Of a stretch of 64,000 bases of DNA, positions 33,160-43,249 are shown piece after piece. The DNA comes from Archivesica marissinica (taxonomy: Eukaryota > Mollusca > Bivalvia > Venerida > Vesicomyidae): the NCBI GenBank assembly GCA_014843695.1, contig CM026394.1:42111553-42175552 (forward strand). The letters are read 5' to 3'. A program made the translations under genes and the position numbers. How positions within the stretch are numbered: position 1 is the stretch's first letter; the number at the start of each line of letters is the position of its first letter. The notes below the pieces were generated by a model. It saw nothing but the letters and a program-made list of their open reading frames with translations, was not told the DNA's origin and made no database searches.

Positions 33160-33642
33160 TTAAAGCGACACTACATCGCACAAAGCAATACAATGCATTT
33201 TTTCACGTATAACTACATTGCTACTACAAATTCTTCCGAATACATTCAAATTCAAATATTGAATCAATAAGCAGTGTTTTTGTGGATTGAAAGTATGATT
33301 TCATATAACGGTCATCCATGCTCCTGAATTGACTTTTGTTTGTCATCGGATTCTAAATGCGAGATAATGATAACTAAGAATAGTCTACAAAAATAAATAG
33401 GCACAAATGTGAGATATAACGGTAAATCTGTACCATAAATCGTGTTATTCAGGATACACTAGTTGTATTATGCATGGATGTTTACATTATTTTATTATGT
33501 CAACAAACCGCGTATACGACGTTTGCCTATTAGTTGAAATACTCAGTATTTGAGGCAAATATTTGGAAAAATATTTACACCATATAATAGGAAAATACAT
33601 TCTGTAGAAATTTGTGTTTTCACTGATGTAGTGTCGCTTTAA
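33160..33642 (+). mobile_element. MITE M1, copy 3, intact
   Basis: Ends TTAAAGCGACACTACATC and GATGTAGTGTCGCTTTAA. The interior matches copies 1 and 2 and lacks the hAT-like insertion of copy 2. Confidence 0.9.
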
Positions 33643-34127
33643 GCTGTATAGTTTATTGAACCTACTTAAAGACATTGGGCCGACCTAGATTACAGACAAG
33701 TCTGGCAGGTGAAACATACAGCAAAGCATGCATGGGTTTTACTGTTTTATTAACTGTCAATACTAGTGACAAATTGAGGCCCAGGCAGAGTTATTGATAA
33801 TCAATTAATTGTTAAGATCAATAAGGTATATATAAACCACCATAAAGGTATGTTATAAAATTAATCTGTCAGTTGGGGGGGGGGGCTCAAAATATACACT
33901 GCAAATATTATAGCCAGTTAGAACAGTTACAACTTACAAGTGAGTTTATTATGTAGCATGAGGATAGCAATCATAAGTAGTATATATACTGTTCCTTTCA
34001 TCAGTACATCTCTAAGATAAGAATTTACACACTGATTTGGAAATTAACCATTTGATATCAATGAGAACAAACTGTTATAGTCAACATTTAAATAAAAAGG
34101 AAGATAATATATTAATATAAATAATTA
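33643..34127. other. Unassigned AT-rich DNA
   Basis: A G-run lies at 33877. No other feature was recognised. Confidence 0.4.
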
Positions 34128-34305
34128 AAAAATAACAAATTTAATGAAATAATACAAAAAGAAGAAATTTAATGAAATGATACAAAATAATAAATTTAAT
34201 GAATACAAAATGAACAAATTTAATGAAATAATACAAAATGAACAAATTTAATGAAATAATACAAAAATAACAAATTTAATGAAATAATACAATGTCAAAA
34301 ATATA
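34128..34305. repeat. ~27-bp AT-rich array
   Basis: About six units of AAATTTAATGAAATAATACA plus AAAATGAAC. Confidence 0.88.
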
Positions 34306-34531
34306 GGAAGAATAACTTAAAAAGAATCATAATATTTGTTTGTTTATTTTTAGGTATAAGTCTCACAACTACACACATTAAATAAGGAATCATTATGATA
34401 AACCACCATTATACATATGATAAGAGAATTGGACATACATAATTAATATCCTCTAGTGTCCTCAAATCGTGATACCTTCGTTTTCGTTACCCCGTAAGTA
34501 TTTTACAATACTGCGCGCGATCGGTGTTTTC

Positions 34532-34544
34532 TGACGTCACCAAT
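34532..34544 (+). promoter_or_regulatory. CRE and CCAAT motifs upstream of a candidate gene
   Basis: A perfect TGACGTCA (34532-34539) is followed directly by CCAAT (34540-34544), 48 bp before the ATG at 34592 and just after a GC-rich GCGCGCGATCGG. CREB/ATF plus NF-Y pairs are typical of TATA-less animal promoters. The link to the gene is inferred. Confidence 0.5.
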
Positions 34545-34591
34545 CAGGAATAGATAGTGTCAAAGGTCATTTTCCATATTTGGCAACAACA

Positions 34592-35073
34592 ATGCGCCGT
34601 ATAATCCTTGTAGGCGTAAGTAATCGGTTATTTTCCTTGCATTGGTATAAAACATGCTATCTTTCTTAATGCAATATTGCATCACCATTTGTCCATTTGA
34701 TTTACTGCAAAATATTGACCATTTCCAGTTTTGTTTTGCGTCGTCTGATTTGTTTACCTACCTGTCATTTAATGTGAAGGTCAATATAGACTGGGTTACA
34801 ATTTTAATTAGTGTAAGGCGAGTTCGTTTTGGAGACTTCTCTTATATTGTTTTGAGGTCCATACAGTGTTACTGTCATCGTCAACTAAGCGATGTGTCCT
34901 GTAGTGTAGTGTACTTAAAGGAATAGTTTTTAATTTTGTTTTAGGTTTATGACAGTCCACCACCTACAAAGCGAAAGTACAGGCAATATTCATCAATAGC
35001 CCTTACAAATGGGCACAGTGTGACCATTGGACCCACCTCATTTACTGTTCAAAAGTCAGGTTTACAAGATTAG
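34592..35073 (+). CDS. Candidate two-exon small gene, product unknown
   Basis: Exon 1 coding is 34592-34615 (MRRIILVG), ending at a consensus donor GTAAGT. Exon 2 is 34945-35073, after the acceptor TTTTGTTTTAG. The join is phase 0 and gives a 50-residue protein (VYDSPPPTKRKYR in exon 2, ending SGLQD) and a TAG stop. The product is basic and shows no membrane segment or domain I recognise. The predicted intron is 329 bp. Support comes from the intron signals, the CRE/CCAAT pair just upstream, an AATAAA at 35349, and the absence of repeats in this ~900-bp stretch, which is rare here. Exon 2 could instead be the last exon of a longer gene with other upstream exons. A 90-codon frame at 34654 lies within the intron and is not favoured. 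Confidence 0.45.
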
Positions 35074-35074
35074 G

Positions 35075-35511
35075 TGATGAATTCAGGTGTCCACATGTTT
35101 AAATGCTTGTTAAACTGTGAAAGTGTTCACTGTGAAAAGAAATATTCATCAAAATAATAGAAATGATCATTATGCTTTATGAAACTTGTTCATTTTATAT
35201 TTACACCCATTCAATGTTAGCAAAATTGATTTGCTGAAAGGTCACGATAACTCCGGTACCAGTCACCACAGATGTCTGTTTCGGGTCATGGTAAAAATGA
35301 CAGCGCCCGTTGTTATTTACGTAGTCATATTCATTTCTAATTCTTTGGAATAAAAGAGGAAAGTTACTTTATTTACATCATACATTTAGAAACTATGTAG
35401 TTTTAAGATTCGTTTTGTTGAATGCCAATCATTTCTTATCATAACGGAAACCGGAAACTCGAGGGTACATGTATATATTTTCAGATGCAAGACAGTTGTG
35501 AACATGTATTT
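35075..35511. other. Possible 3' untranslated region and spacer
   Basis: Non-repetitive AT-rich sequence downstream of the candidate small gene. Confidence 0.35.
35349..35354 (+). terminator. Possible polyadenylation signal
   Basis: AATAAA about 275 bp downstream of the candidate stop at 35073. Confidence 0.35.
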
Positions 35512-36623
35512 ACAGAGAATAGTTGTTATATAAAACAGCAAGTAACACAGAGAATAGTGGATATATAAAACAGCAAGTAACACAGAGAATAGTGGTTATA
35601 TAAAACAGCAAGTAACACAGAGAATAGTGGTTATATAAAACAGCAAGTAACACAGAGAATAGTTATTATATAAAACAGCAAGTAACACAGAGAATAGTTA
35701 TTATATAAAACAGCAAGTAACACAGAGAATAGTTGTTATATAAAACAGCAAGTAACATAGAGAATAGTGGTTATATAAAACAGCAAGTAACACAGAGAAT
35801 AGTGGATATATAAAACAGCAAGTAACACAGAGAATAGTGGTTATATAAAACAGCAAGTAACACAGAGAATAGTTATTATATAAAACAGCAAGTAACACAG
35901 AGAATAGTTATTATATAAAACAGCAAGTAACACAGAGAATAGTTATTATATAAAACAGCAAGTAACACAGAGAATAGTTGTTATATAAAACAGCAAGTAA
36001 CATAGAGAATAGTGGTTATATAAAACAGCAAGTAACACAGAGAATAGTGGTTATATAAAACAGCAAGTAACACAGAGAATAGTTATTATATAAAACAGCA
36101 AGTAACACAGAGAATAGTTGTTATATAAAACAGCAAGTAACACAGAGAATAGTGGTTATATAAAACAACAAGTAACACAGAGAATAGTGGTTATATAAAA
36201 CAGCAAGTAACACAGAGAATAGTTGTTATATAAAACAGCAAGTAACACAGAGAATAGTTGTTATATAAAACAGCAAGTAACACAGAGAATAGTTGTTATA
36301 TAAAACAGCAAGTAACACAGAGAATAGTTATTATATAAAACAGCAAGTAACACAGAGAATAGTTGTTATATAAAACAGCAAGTAACACAGAGAATAGTTG
36401 TTATATAAAACAGCAAGTAACACAGAGAATAGTTGTTATATAAAACAGCAAGTAACACAGAGAATAGTTATTATATAAAACAGCAAGTAACACAGAGAAT
36501 AGTTGTTATATAAAACAGCAAGTAACACAGAGAATAGTTGTTATATAAAACAGCAAGTAACACAGAGAATAGTTGTTATATAAAACAGCAAGTAACACAG
36601 AGAATAGTTGTTATATAAAACAA
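35512..36623. repeat. 35-bp array, about 32 copies
   Basis: The unit is AGTAACACAGAGAATAGTTG plus TTATATAAAACAGCA, with a GTGG/GTTA/GTTG/GGATA variant site. Minus frames are repeat artefacts. Confidence 0.96.
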
Positions 36624-36714
36624 TGATTTGGACACAAGCTTTCACAAATCCATCTTAAAATAGAATGTTACCAAAAAAGGTCCAACAGTCCTGTATAGAT
36701 GTGTCTATGATATA

Positions 36715-36960
36715 TAGACCGTCTCAGTTGCCTAGTGGTTAAGGCGTCCGCCACGAGCGGGAGGTCGAATGTTCGAACCTCATCAGTGGTTCGTTCTGGT
36801 TGGTGAGCCGCCAGCTAGTTAAAATAATGGTTACCGATTGCCTACCAGCCTGGCGCCTGCCTGTCCTGTCCCGTCCGTCCGTCTGTCTGTCTGTCTGTCT
36901 GTCTATAACGCACCCAGCCCGCCCCCATATAACATTATATTTTTAAACAAAAAAAGTATA
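36715..36960 (+). mobile_element. tRNA-derived SINE of a fifth type, one copy
   Basis: The head GCCTAGTGGTTAAGGCGTCC (box-A-like) and ATGTTCGAACCTCATC (box-B-like) is followed by a unique body and a CTGTC/GTCT run (about 36870-36905), then an A-rich segment. Neither shared tail module is present. Confidence 0.7.
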
Positions 36961-37002
36961 GTTGGACAGTGTATTCTAGAGAACCAAGATGTTTGGTTGT
37001 TT

Positions 37003-37243
37003 TTTTAACGTTTTATTTATCGTCGCTACCTGTTGCCCATATGAGCGACGCCTCCTGAAGAGATTAGTCATTTTAGATTTTGGAGGATAGTGCATGATAC
37101 AGACAGAGAGCCATTCCAGAATCTCCTCTGCTTCTTTTACGTGCACGGTGTAAAGCACCGACACAAGACCTCGGTTTAACGTCCCATCTGAAAGACTGTT
37201 AATTTTATTAGGGTCAGACGGGGGATCGAACCTGCTAAGATGT
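37003..37243 (-). mobile_element. SINE-B, head truncated
   Basis: The tail and body are canonical. The head breaks off at GGGGGATCGAACCTGC. Confidence 0.87.
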
Positions 37244-37244
37244 T

Positions 37245-37463
37245 TGGTGCCGTTTGGATACAGTTTCAACCACTTGTAACTTCATCAAGCTTAATTAAAT
37301 ACTTTGACATCGGCATTATATCAATTAGCATAGAGCTATATAATTGTATAAATACGAAATGTATATCTTTCAATGTCACCATTGTAATTTTAAACATACA
37401 AATAAACATACAAATAAACATACAAATTAGCATTCATGTTATTTTTTATTTTTTTATTTATAC
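37245..37463. other. AT-rich DNA with small ACAAATAAACAT repeat
   Basis: No gene was recognised. A 12-bp repeat occurs at about 37396-37425. Confidence 0.4.
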
Positions 37464-37706
37464 TTTATTTATTTTACAACGATTGCGAAGCAAGCAAGTT
37501 TTAACAACTTATATTAATCACTCTCGTTGGCTCGGATGAAAGCGTATATGTGGTCATTCATGTGGGAGGAAACCGGAGTACCCGGAGAAAACCCACCTGT
37601 CCGATCTGGCGACCATTGTACCATCTCACATACTTCCCTGTCCGAGGATCGAACCCGGGTCGCATTGGTGAGAAGCGAGCGCGCTAACCACTGCGCTAAT
37701 CGGACA
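37464..37706 (-). mobile_element. SINE-D copy
   Basis: Minus strand: head GGTTCGATCCTCGGACAGG, central GTTTTCTCCGGGTACTCCGG block and tail. Near full length. Confidence 0.9.
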
Positions 37707-37709
37707 GCC

Positions 37710-38259
37710 TAATCATGTTACTTTAAACATCATTTCAACATATGATGTCTAAATTCAAACTCCTATAATAGATACACAACCATCGAACTTTCCGAAAGAT
37801 CAAAGAAACATCAAAGAGGCCGACATATAACAAACCAGAACGAGGAACTACAGGTGAAATACTATTCAGAATGCTGTATAATATTTATACGAATTTAACA
37901 TACGAAACAAAAAATGCATATTTCAAACATCAGCCGATGCACGAAACTCGACAGGAATCCTCGTACAGAAAAGAGGGATTACTCTACAAAACCCACTATG
38001 ATCAAAATGAACCGAGAATTAAATACTGTGTACATACACAATACTACAGTGAACAGCTATCAAAAGACATTTGTTTTTACTCAGCTAGTGCACATGCCAT
38101 GTTTTTATATCGATAATCGATGTAACTGTATCGCTTAGAATTGCATTTCATTTTAATAATCACAGAATTACCAATATATTGTCATTAAACTGAATTATAA
38201 CGCTGACCTAATTTTCATACAGCGGTATACTACAAAGAGCTACAACGCTTTGATCTTAC
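37710..38259. other. Non-repetitive DNA, possible intron
   Basis: There are no repeats. An 81-codon plus frame (37871-38116) is unrecognised and unsupported. If the exon at 38260-38335 is real, this is its first intron. Confidence 0.35.
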
Positions 38260-38335
38260 CGTTAGCATTTGTAGCTGCAAGAATAATAATTAAATCACAC
38301 AAAATAAACAATATAATCCACACAGAACGGAACAT
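38260..38335 (-). CDS. Candidate first coding exon with signal peptide
   Basis: On the minus strand an ATG at 38335 opens 25 codons that read as a textbook signal peptide. Basic residue R3 is followed by a hydrophobic core (VWIILFILCDL then IIIL) and a small-residue AATNA segment suited to signal peptidase. The frame then meets a strong donor (GTAAGATC) at 38259, in phase 1, the common phase for signal-peptide exons of secreted animal proteins. A TATATA motif lies on the minus strand about 170-180 bp upstream (about 38507-38516). I found no second exon. Without it the mature protein is unknown, and a chance hydrophobic frame cannot be excluded. Confidence 0.4.
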
Positions 38336-38621
38336 AGCTCATTTTTCAAGTTTCATATCCAACACACAAAATGTAAACACGTCTGACTGGACAAACCGCC
38401 TAACACGTTATGTGCTATATGGCTAAAAAATAACAATACGGCTCTTCCGTCCAACCCCCGCGAGGAATATCAATTCAACGGCCCGATAAGTACACGTCGT
38501 GCACTCTATATATTCTCAATTTTGTGGTGGGATGAAAAACTGTATTTTTATGTAGGGACGTGTATTTTAAATGCACACGTCGATTGGAATTTACTATAAC
38601 AGACCGAGCACCTGTCATAGG

Positions 38622-38865
38622 CAGTGGCGTAGCTTCCTATAGCGACACATCAGTTGATGCGCGTTCGCTTCAGGTGCAAATGTCTGGAGTTCGAGCCCCA
38701 CTGGAGTCGTTACGATTGTGCCCTTAGGCAAGGCATTTAAATTCCACGTTGCCTCTTCTCTCTCAATGAGGTCTGGAGAGCAATTACTATAAGTTGTAAT
38801 AACTTGTTTCGCAATCGAGCTAAAATAAATTTGCATAAATAGCGACACTAGGCATGTGCCCACTG
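38622..38865 (+). mobile_element. hAT-like fragment carrying a SINE-A insertion
   Basis: The outer sequence CAGTGGCGTAGCTTCCTATA...GGCATGTGCCCACTG matches the end of the CAGGGGCGTAGC-type element and is interrupted by SINE-A at 38649-38838. Confidence 0.65.
38649..38838 (+). mobile_element. SINE-A with perfect 10-bp target duplication
   Basis: ATAGCGACAC is repeated at 38639-38648 and 38839-38848. The copy starts inside the tRNA-like head and ends in TAAAATAAATTTGCATAA, fixing the 3' end and transcription direction of the family. It implies LINE-mediated insertion after the hAT-like fragment. Confidence 0.9.
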
Positions 38866-38882
38866 ATTATTCTTAACACCAA

Positions 38883-39130
38883 TGCAGGTTCGATCCCCCG
38901 TCTGACCCCCGTCTGACCCTAATACAATTAACAGCCTTTCAGATGGGACGTTAAACCGAGGTCTCGTGTCGGTGCTTTACACCGTGCACGTAAAAAACCC
39001 AGAGGAGACTCTGGAATGGGTCTCTATCTGTATCATTGCACTATCCTCCAATAATCTAAAATGATCAATCTCTTCAGGAGGCGTCGCTCATATGGGCAAC
39101 CGGTAGCGACGATAAATAAACGTACAACAC
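38883..39130 (+). mobile_element. SINE-B, head truncated
   Basis: It begins at box B (GGTTCGATCCCCCGTCTGAC, with an internal 10-bp duplication) and continues to the canonical tail. Confidence 0.87.
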
Positions 39131-39382
39131 ACAAAAACACAGGCTTAAACATTAAACGTACCAAGCGACAGAAACTACATCGAGTGCAAGTCCAAGGTAT
39201 GTGGAACGTGGGTGGTACATGAACGATAGGTTTACGGGGGTGACACGTGTACACTTAGACTGCTGGTTTTGACTTACAATTGATCTCGATTGTGAAACAT
39301 GGCATGTATGAGACACCGTTAGTTTACTGAATTAGTTGAATGAGCTCTCAGCTAAATTCTGAAATTGAAAAATACAATTTTT

Positions 39383-39665
39383 GTTATTTAAGTTTATTTA
39401 ACGTCGTTACCGGTTGCCCATTTCAGCGGCGGTTACCGGTTGCCCATTTCAGCGGCGGACATTGTACCTAACAACACCTTTCCTGTGCATGCATCAGCGG
39501 TTAACCAGTACTTGGTGCACCAACCTCCGTAAGAAACTGCCACATTTTCATATAAAGAGACACTGTCTGTGCGGGGCTCGAACCTATCACTGTAACCTAT
39601 CAGCGATGATAGGTTACAGTGGTATACAAGTCAGCGTCAATAACCACTCGATCACGGATGCGGTG
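39383..39665 (-). mobile_element. SINE-C with duplicated tail motif
   Basis: The tail CGGTTGCCCATTTCAGCGGC is present twice in tandem (39407-39455). The body (AACACCTTTCCTGTGC...GGTTAACCAGTACTTGG) and the head (to GATCACGGATGCGG) follow. Confidence 0.87.
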
Positions 39666-39805
39666 AAATACTTGGTGGGACCGTAACCCATTTAGGGTAA
39701 ATCTTGATTAACGGAAGCCACCAATCCGGACAAAGGTCACGCCCACTTAATTTAACAAGGGAATACAAAGTCGACTAACAAAGGAAGCAGTCATTGGTTA
39801 TAGAC

Positions 39806-40068
39806 GGGTCAGTAGTTCAGTGGTTAACACATTCGACTGCGAATCCAGGGATCACAGGTTCGATTCCCCGACTTACCTTACTGATATTAACAGTCTTTCA
39901 GATGGGGCTTTAAACCGAGGTCTCGTGTCGGTGCTTTACATCGTGCACGTAAAAGAACAAGAGGAGACTATGGAATGGGTCTCTGTCTGTATCATTGCAC
40001 TATCATCCATAATCTAAAATCATTCATATGGGCAACCGGTGGCCATTATAAATAAACGTAAGAACACA
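39806..40068 (+). mobile_element. SINE-B copy, diverged head
   Basis: The head has GTAGTTCAGTGGTTAACACA and CACAGGTTCGATTCCCCG. The body is intact and the tail is shortened (GGGCAACCGGTGGCCATTAT). Confidence 0.87.
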
Positions 40069-40085
40069 CGCGCAGTAATTGGTAT

Positions 40086-40225
40086 AGTCGGATCAGTGGT
40101 CAAGTGGTTAACAAGTTCCATTATGAATCCAGTGGTCGCAGATTCGATCCCTGGCTGGCCTAGTAATCTTAATTTAACTGTCTTTCAGGTGGGACAATTA
40201 ACCGAGGTCTCATGTATCGGATATA
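40086..40225 (+). mobile_element. SINE-B, 3'-truncated
   Basis: The head (GATCAGTGGTCAAGTGGTTA, GCAGATTCGATCCCTGG) and first part of the body end at ACCGAGGTCTCATGTATCGG just before the 53-bp array. Confidence 0.8.
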
Positions 40226-40239
40226 TACACAAGGCTATA

Positions 40240-41815
40240 TAGGTATATACACAACGGCAGTGAGAGCGATAAGATGCCCACCGTGGATTGCACTGTCATA
40301 TAAACAACGGCGTTGCGAGAGATCAGATGCCCTCCGTGGATTGCACTGTCATATACACAACGGCAGTGAGAGCGATAAGATGCCCACCGTGGATTGCACT
40401 GTCATATAAACAACGGCGTTGCGAGAGATCAGATGCCCTCCGTGGATTGCACTGTCATGTAAACAACGGCGTTGTGAGAGATCAGATGCCCACCGTGGAT
40501 TGCACTGTCATATAAACAACGGCGTTGTGAGAGATCAGATGCCCACCGTGGATTGCACTGTCATATAAACAACGGTGTTGTGAGAGATAAGATGCCCACC
40601 GTGGATTGCACTGCCATATAAACAACGGTGTTGTGAGAGATCAGATGTCCTCCGTGGATTGCACTGCCATATAAACAACGGCGTTGTGAGAGATCAGATG
40701 CCCACCGTGGATTGCACTGTCATGTAAACAACGGCGTTGTGAGAGATCAGATGTCCTCCGTGGATTGCACTGTCATATAAACAACGGTGTTGTGAGAGAT
40801 AAGATGCCCACCGTGGATTGCACTGCCATATAAACAACGGCGTTGTGAGAGATCAGATGCCCACCGTGGATTGCACTGTCATGTAAACAACGGCGTTGTG
40901 AGAGATCAGATGTCCTCCGTGGATTGCACTGTCATATACACAACGGTGTTGTGAGAGATCAGATGCCCACCGTGGATTGCACTGTCATGTAAACAACGGC
41001 GTTGTGATAGATCAGATGTCCTCCGTGGATTGCACTGTCATATAAACAACGGTATTGTGAGAGATAAGATGCCCTCCGTGGATTGCACTGTCATATAAAT
41101 AACGGCGTTGCGAGAGATAAGATGCCCTCCGTGGATTGCACTGTCATATAAACAACGGTGTTGTGAGAGATCAGATGTATTCCGTGGATTGCACTGTCAT
41201 ATAAACAACGGTGTTGCGAGAGATCAGATGTATTCCGTGGATTGCACTGTCATATAAACAACGGTGTTGTGAGAGATCAGATGTATTCCGTGGATTGCAC
41301 TGTCATATAAACAACGGTGTTGCGAGAGATCAGATGTATTCCGTGGATTGCACTGTCATGTAAACAACGGCGTTGCGAGAGATAAGATGCCCTCCGTGGA
41401 ATGCACTGTCATATAAACAACGGCATTAGATCAGATGCCTTCATGGATTGCATTGCCATATAGAACAAAGGCGTTGTGAGATATCAGATGCCCTCCGTGG
41501 ATTACACTGCGTGAAATCATACTATTATGTCCACCGTGGATTGCATTACCATATAAACAACAAACCTGCGAGTTATCAGATGCACTCCGTGGATTACACT
41601 GCCAAATAAACTACGGCACTAGATAAGATGCCCAGATGCCCTCCGTGGATTGCACTGTCATATAGAACAACGGCATTGCGAGAGATCGGATGCCCTCCGT
41701 GGATTGCACTGCCATATAGAACAACGGCATTGCGAGAGATCGGATGCCCTCCATGGATTGCACTGCCATATAGAACGACGGCATTGCGAGAGATCGGATG
41801 CCCTCCGTGGATTAC
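40240..41815. repeat. 53-bp array, about 29 copies
   Basis: The unit has GAGAGATCAGATGCCCACCG, TGGATTGCACTGTCATATAA and ACAACGGCGTTGT. Clusters of subtypes (GTCCTCC, GTATTCC, GCCCTCC) mark local duplications. The right ~400 bp is more diverged. Confidence 0.95.
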
Positions 41816-42240
41816 TTGGAACAACCCGTGCGTATCAAAGGACCGCCTACTTTAGTTTATCATTAATATCAACCGATCGCTTTGGTGGTTTTGAATAATC
41901 TTACGTTTAAAAATATTCTATTACATTATACTTTCATAGTATGCTAAATTGTTGGGATGTAAGACGCCTTTTAAAAGATCTCCGCTTTACATGCATAATA
42001 ATTTACGTTACAAATTAGTGAATTCTGCGTATCTGTGGCTTTTTGGGGGGATATATTTTACACAAGGGTACGTATGATACAGCGACCACTAGCGGATACA
42101 TCACTACCCCCACGTATTGATAGTTTGTGTTAAATTAATTTTAAGATGTGCGCCATCCGTTCATTGCCTGCGCCGCTTTAGAACAAGCAGATATGAAATA
42201 TCAAGTATCCATGTCTTAGTATACGTCAATATGTAGTATA
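41816..42240. other. Non-repetitive spacer
   Basis: Nothing recognised. Confidence 0.4.
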
Positions 42241-42419
42241 ATACAATTCCGTGGGATTTTCATATAGAATTTAAATAATAAAACTTTTTAAGTAATTTGG
42301 ACCATAAATTAATGAAAAAAAGGTGTTTCCATTTTCCCCCTCCGTTTGTTCCCCCTCCCTTAATCCAAGATGGCCGCCGATGCCCCCCAAAAAACGTCAT
42401 TATACGGTTACTAAAATGA
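42241..42419 (+). repeat. Left long TIR
   Basis: Inverted copy of 46647-46835. It has a C-rich run with CCCCCTCC where the right copy has a G homopolymer, so the two arms have diverged since insertion. Confidence 0.85.
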
Positions 42420-43249
42420 CTCAAATGAATAAGTTTGAATATGAAACCCCAGATTTTCTCCATGAATGCATTCAGTATGTATGTGACATTCGTGCAAACG
42501 GTCTACACATGCCCACTGTCATTTCTAGGGGCAACATACAAACCAAGATGGCCACCAGTAATGTAAAAATTGCACTTTTATAGTCAATATTTACCTAAAT
42601 AGATACATTTGCTAACCAAATTATAATATTCTAGTCCAAATAGTTTAATACATATGTTTTTTTAAAAGAGGTGTACTTGACAATGTTATTTTAAGTTAAC
42701 GTGCATGAAACCTAATTAAAAATGACATCATAATAATCATAGATACATACAATTAAACCAAATATTAAAACAACTGCTTTATTTTTGTAGTGCACATTCC
42801 ACAAAATACAAAACCAAAAATGAATGTAACAACATAAACAAAATGAGATCATAATTTAAATAGTATTTGAAATAAAATGTAATAACATTGCTAGTGTAAA
42901 ATAAAACATAAGAATAATATTATAATATTAATACAATAATGACAATAAAAAAATCATACAATAATTGTGTTTTGAGTAGAAAATAATATAATGGTCAAGC
43001 CACTAATAGTTGAAGAAATAAAACCTTGCATTACAAATATAATACTGGTCCTCTGGTATATAATGAACAACTATAATCGTAATCATCAGACACATATATA
43101 TATATATGTAACAGTTATCTTTGAAGTGATACAGTTATATAAAATATGTGACATATCAACTATTAACAAGATTAAATATATACAGTATGCCTGTCTGTGC
43201 ATCCTTTCAAAACTCATGTGTACATACAGGTGCGCTGTGTAGTATAGTA

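Noticed and set aside
34654..34926. 90-codon open frame near the candidate gene
   Set aside because: It starts within the predicted intron after GTAAGT, shows no domain, and the spliced model explains the region better.
35512..36623. CRISPR-like array of evenly spaced repeats
   Set aside because: Units are contiguous with no unique spacers, in clearly eukaryotic DNA.
37871..38116. 81-codon plus frame
   Set aside because: No splice, promoter or domain support; it lies opposite the predicted intron of the minus-strand signal-peptide exon.
43086..43242. Lower part of the 126-codon minus frame as transposon protein
   Set aside because: Beyond about 43300 the sequence no longer looks like the family (hydrophobic, AT-rich codons), so the true end is probably near the acidic tail.
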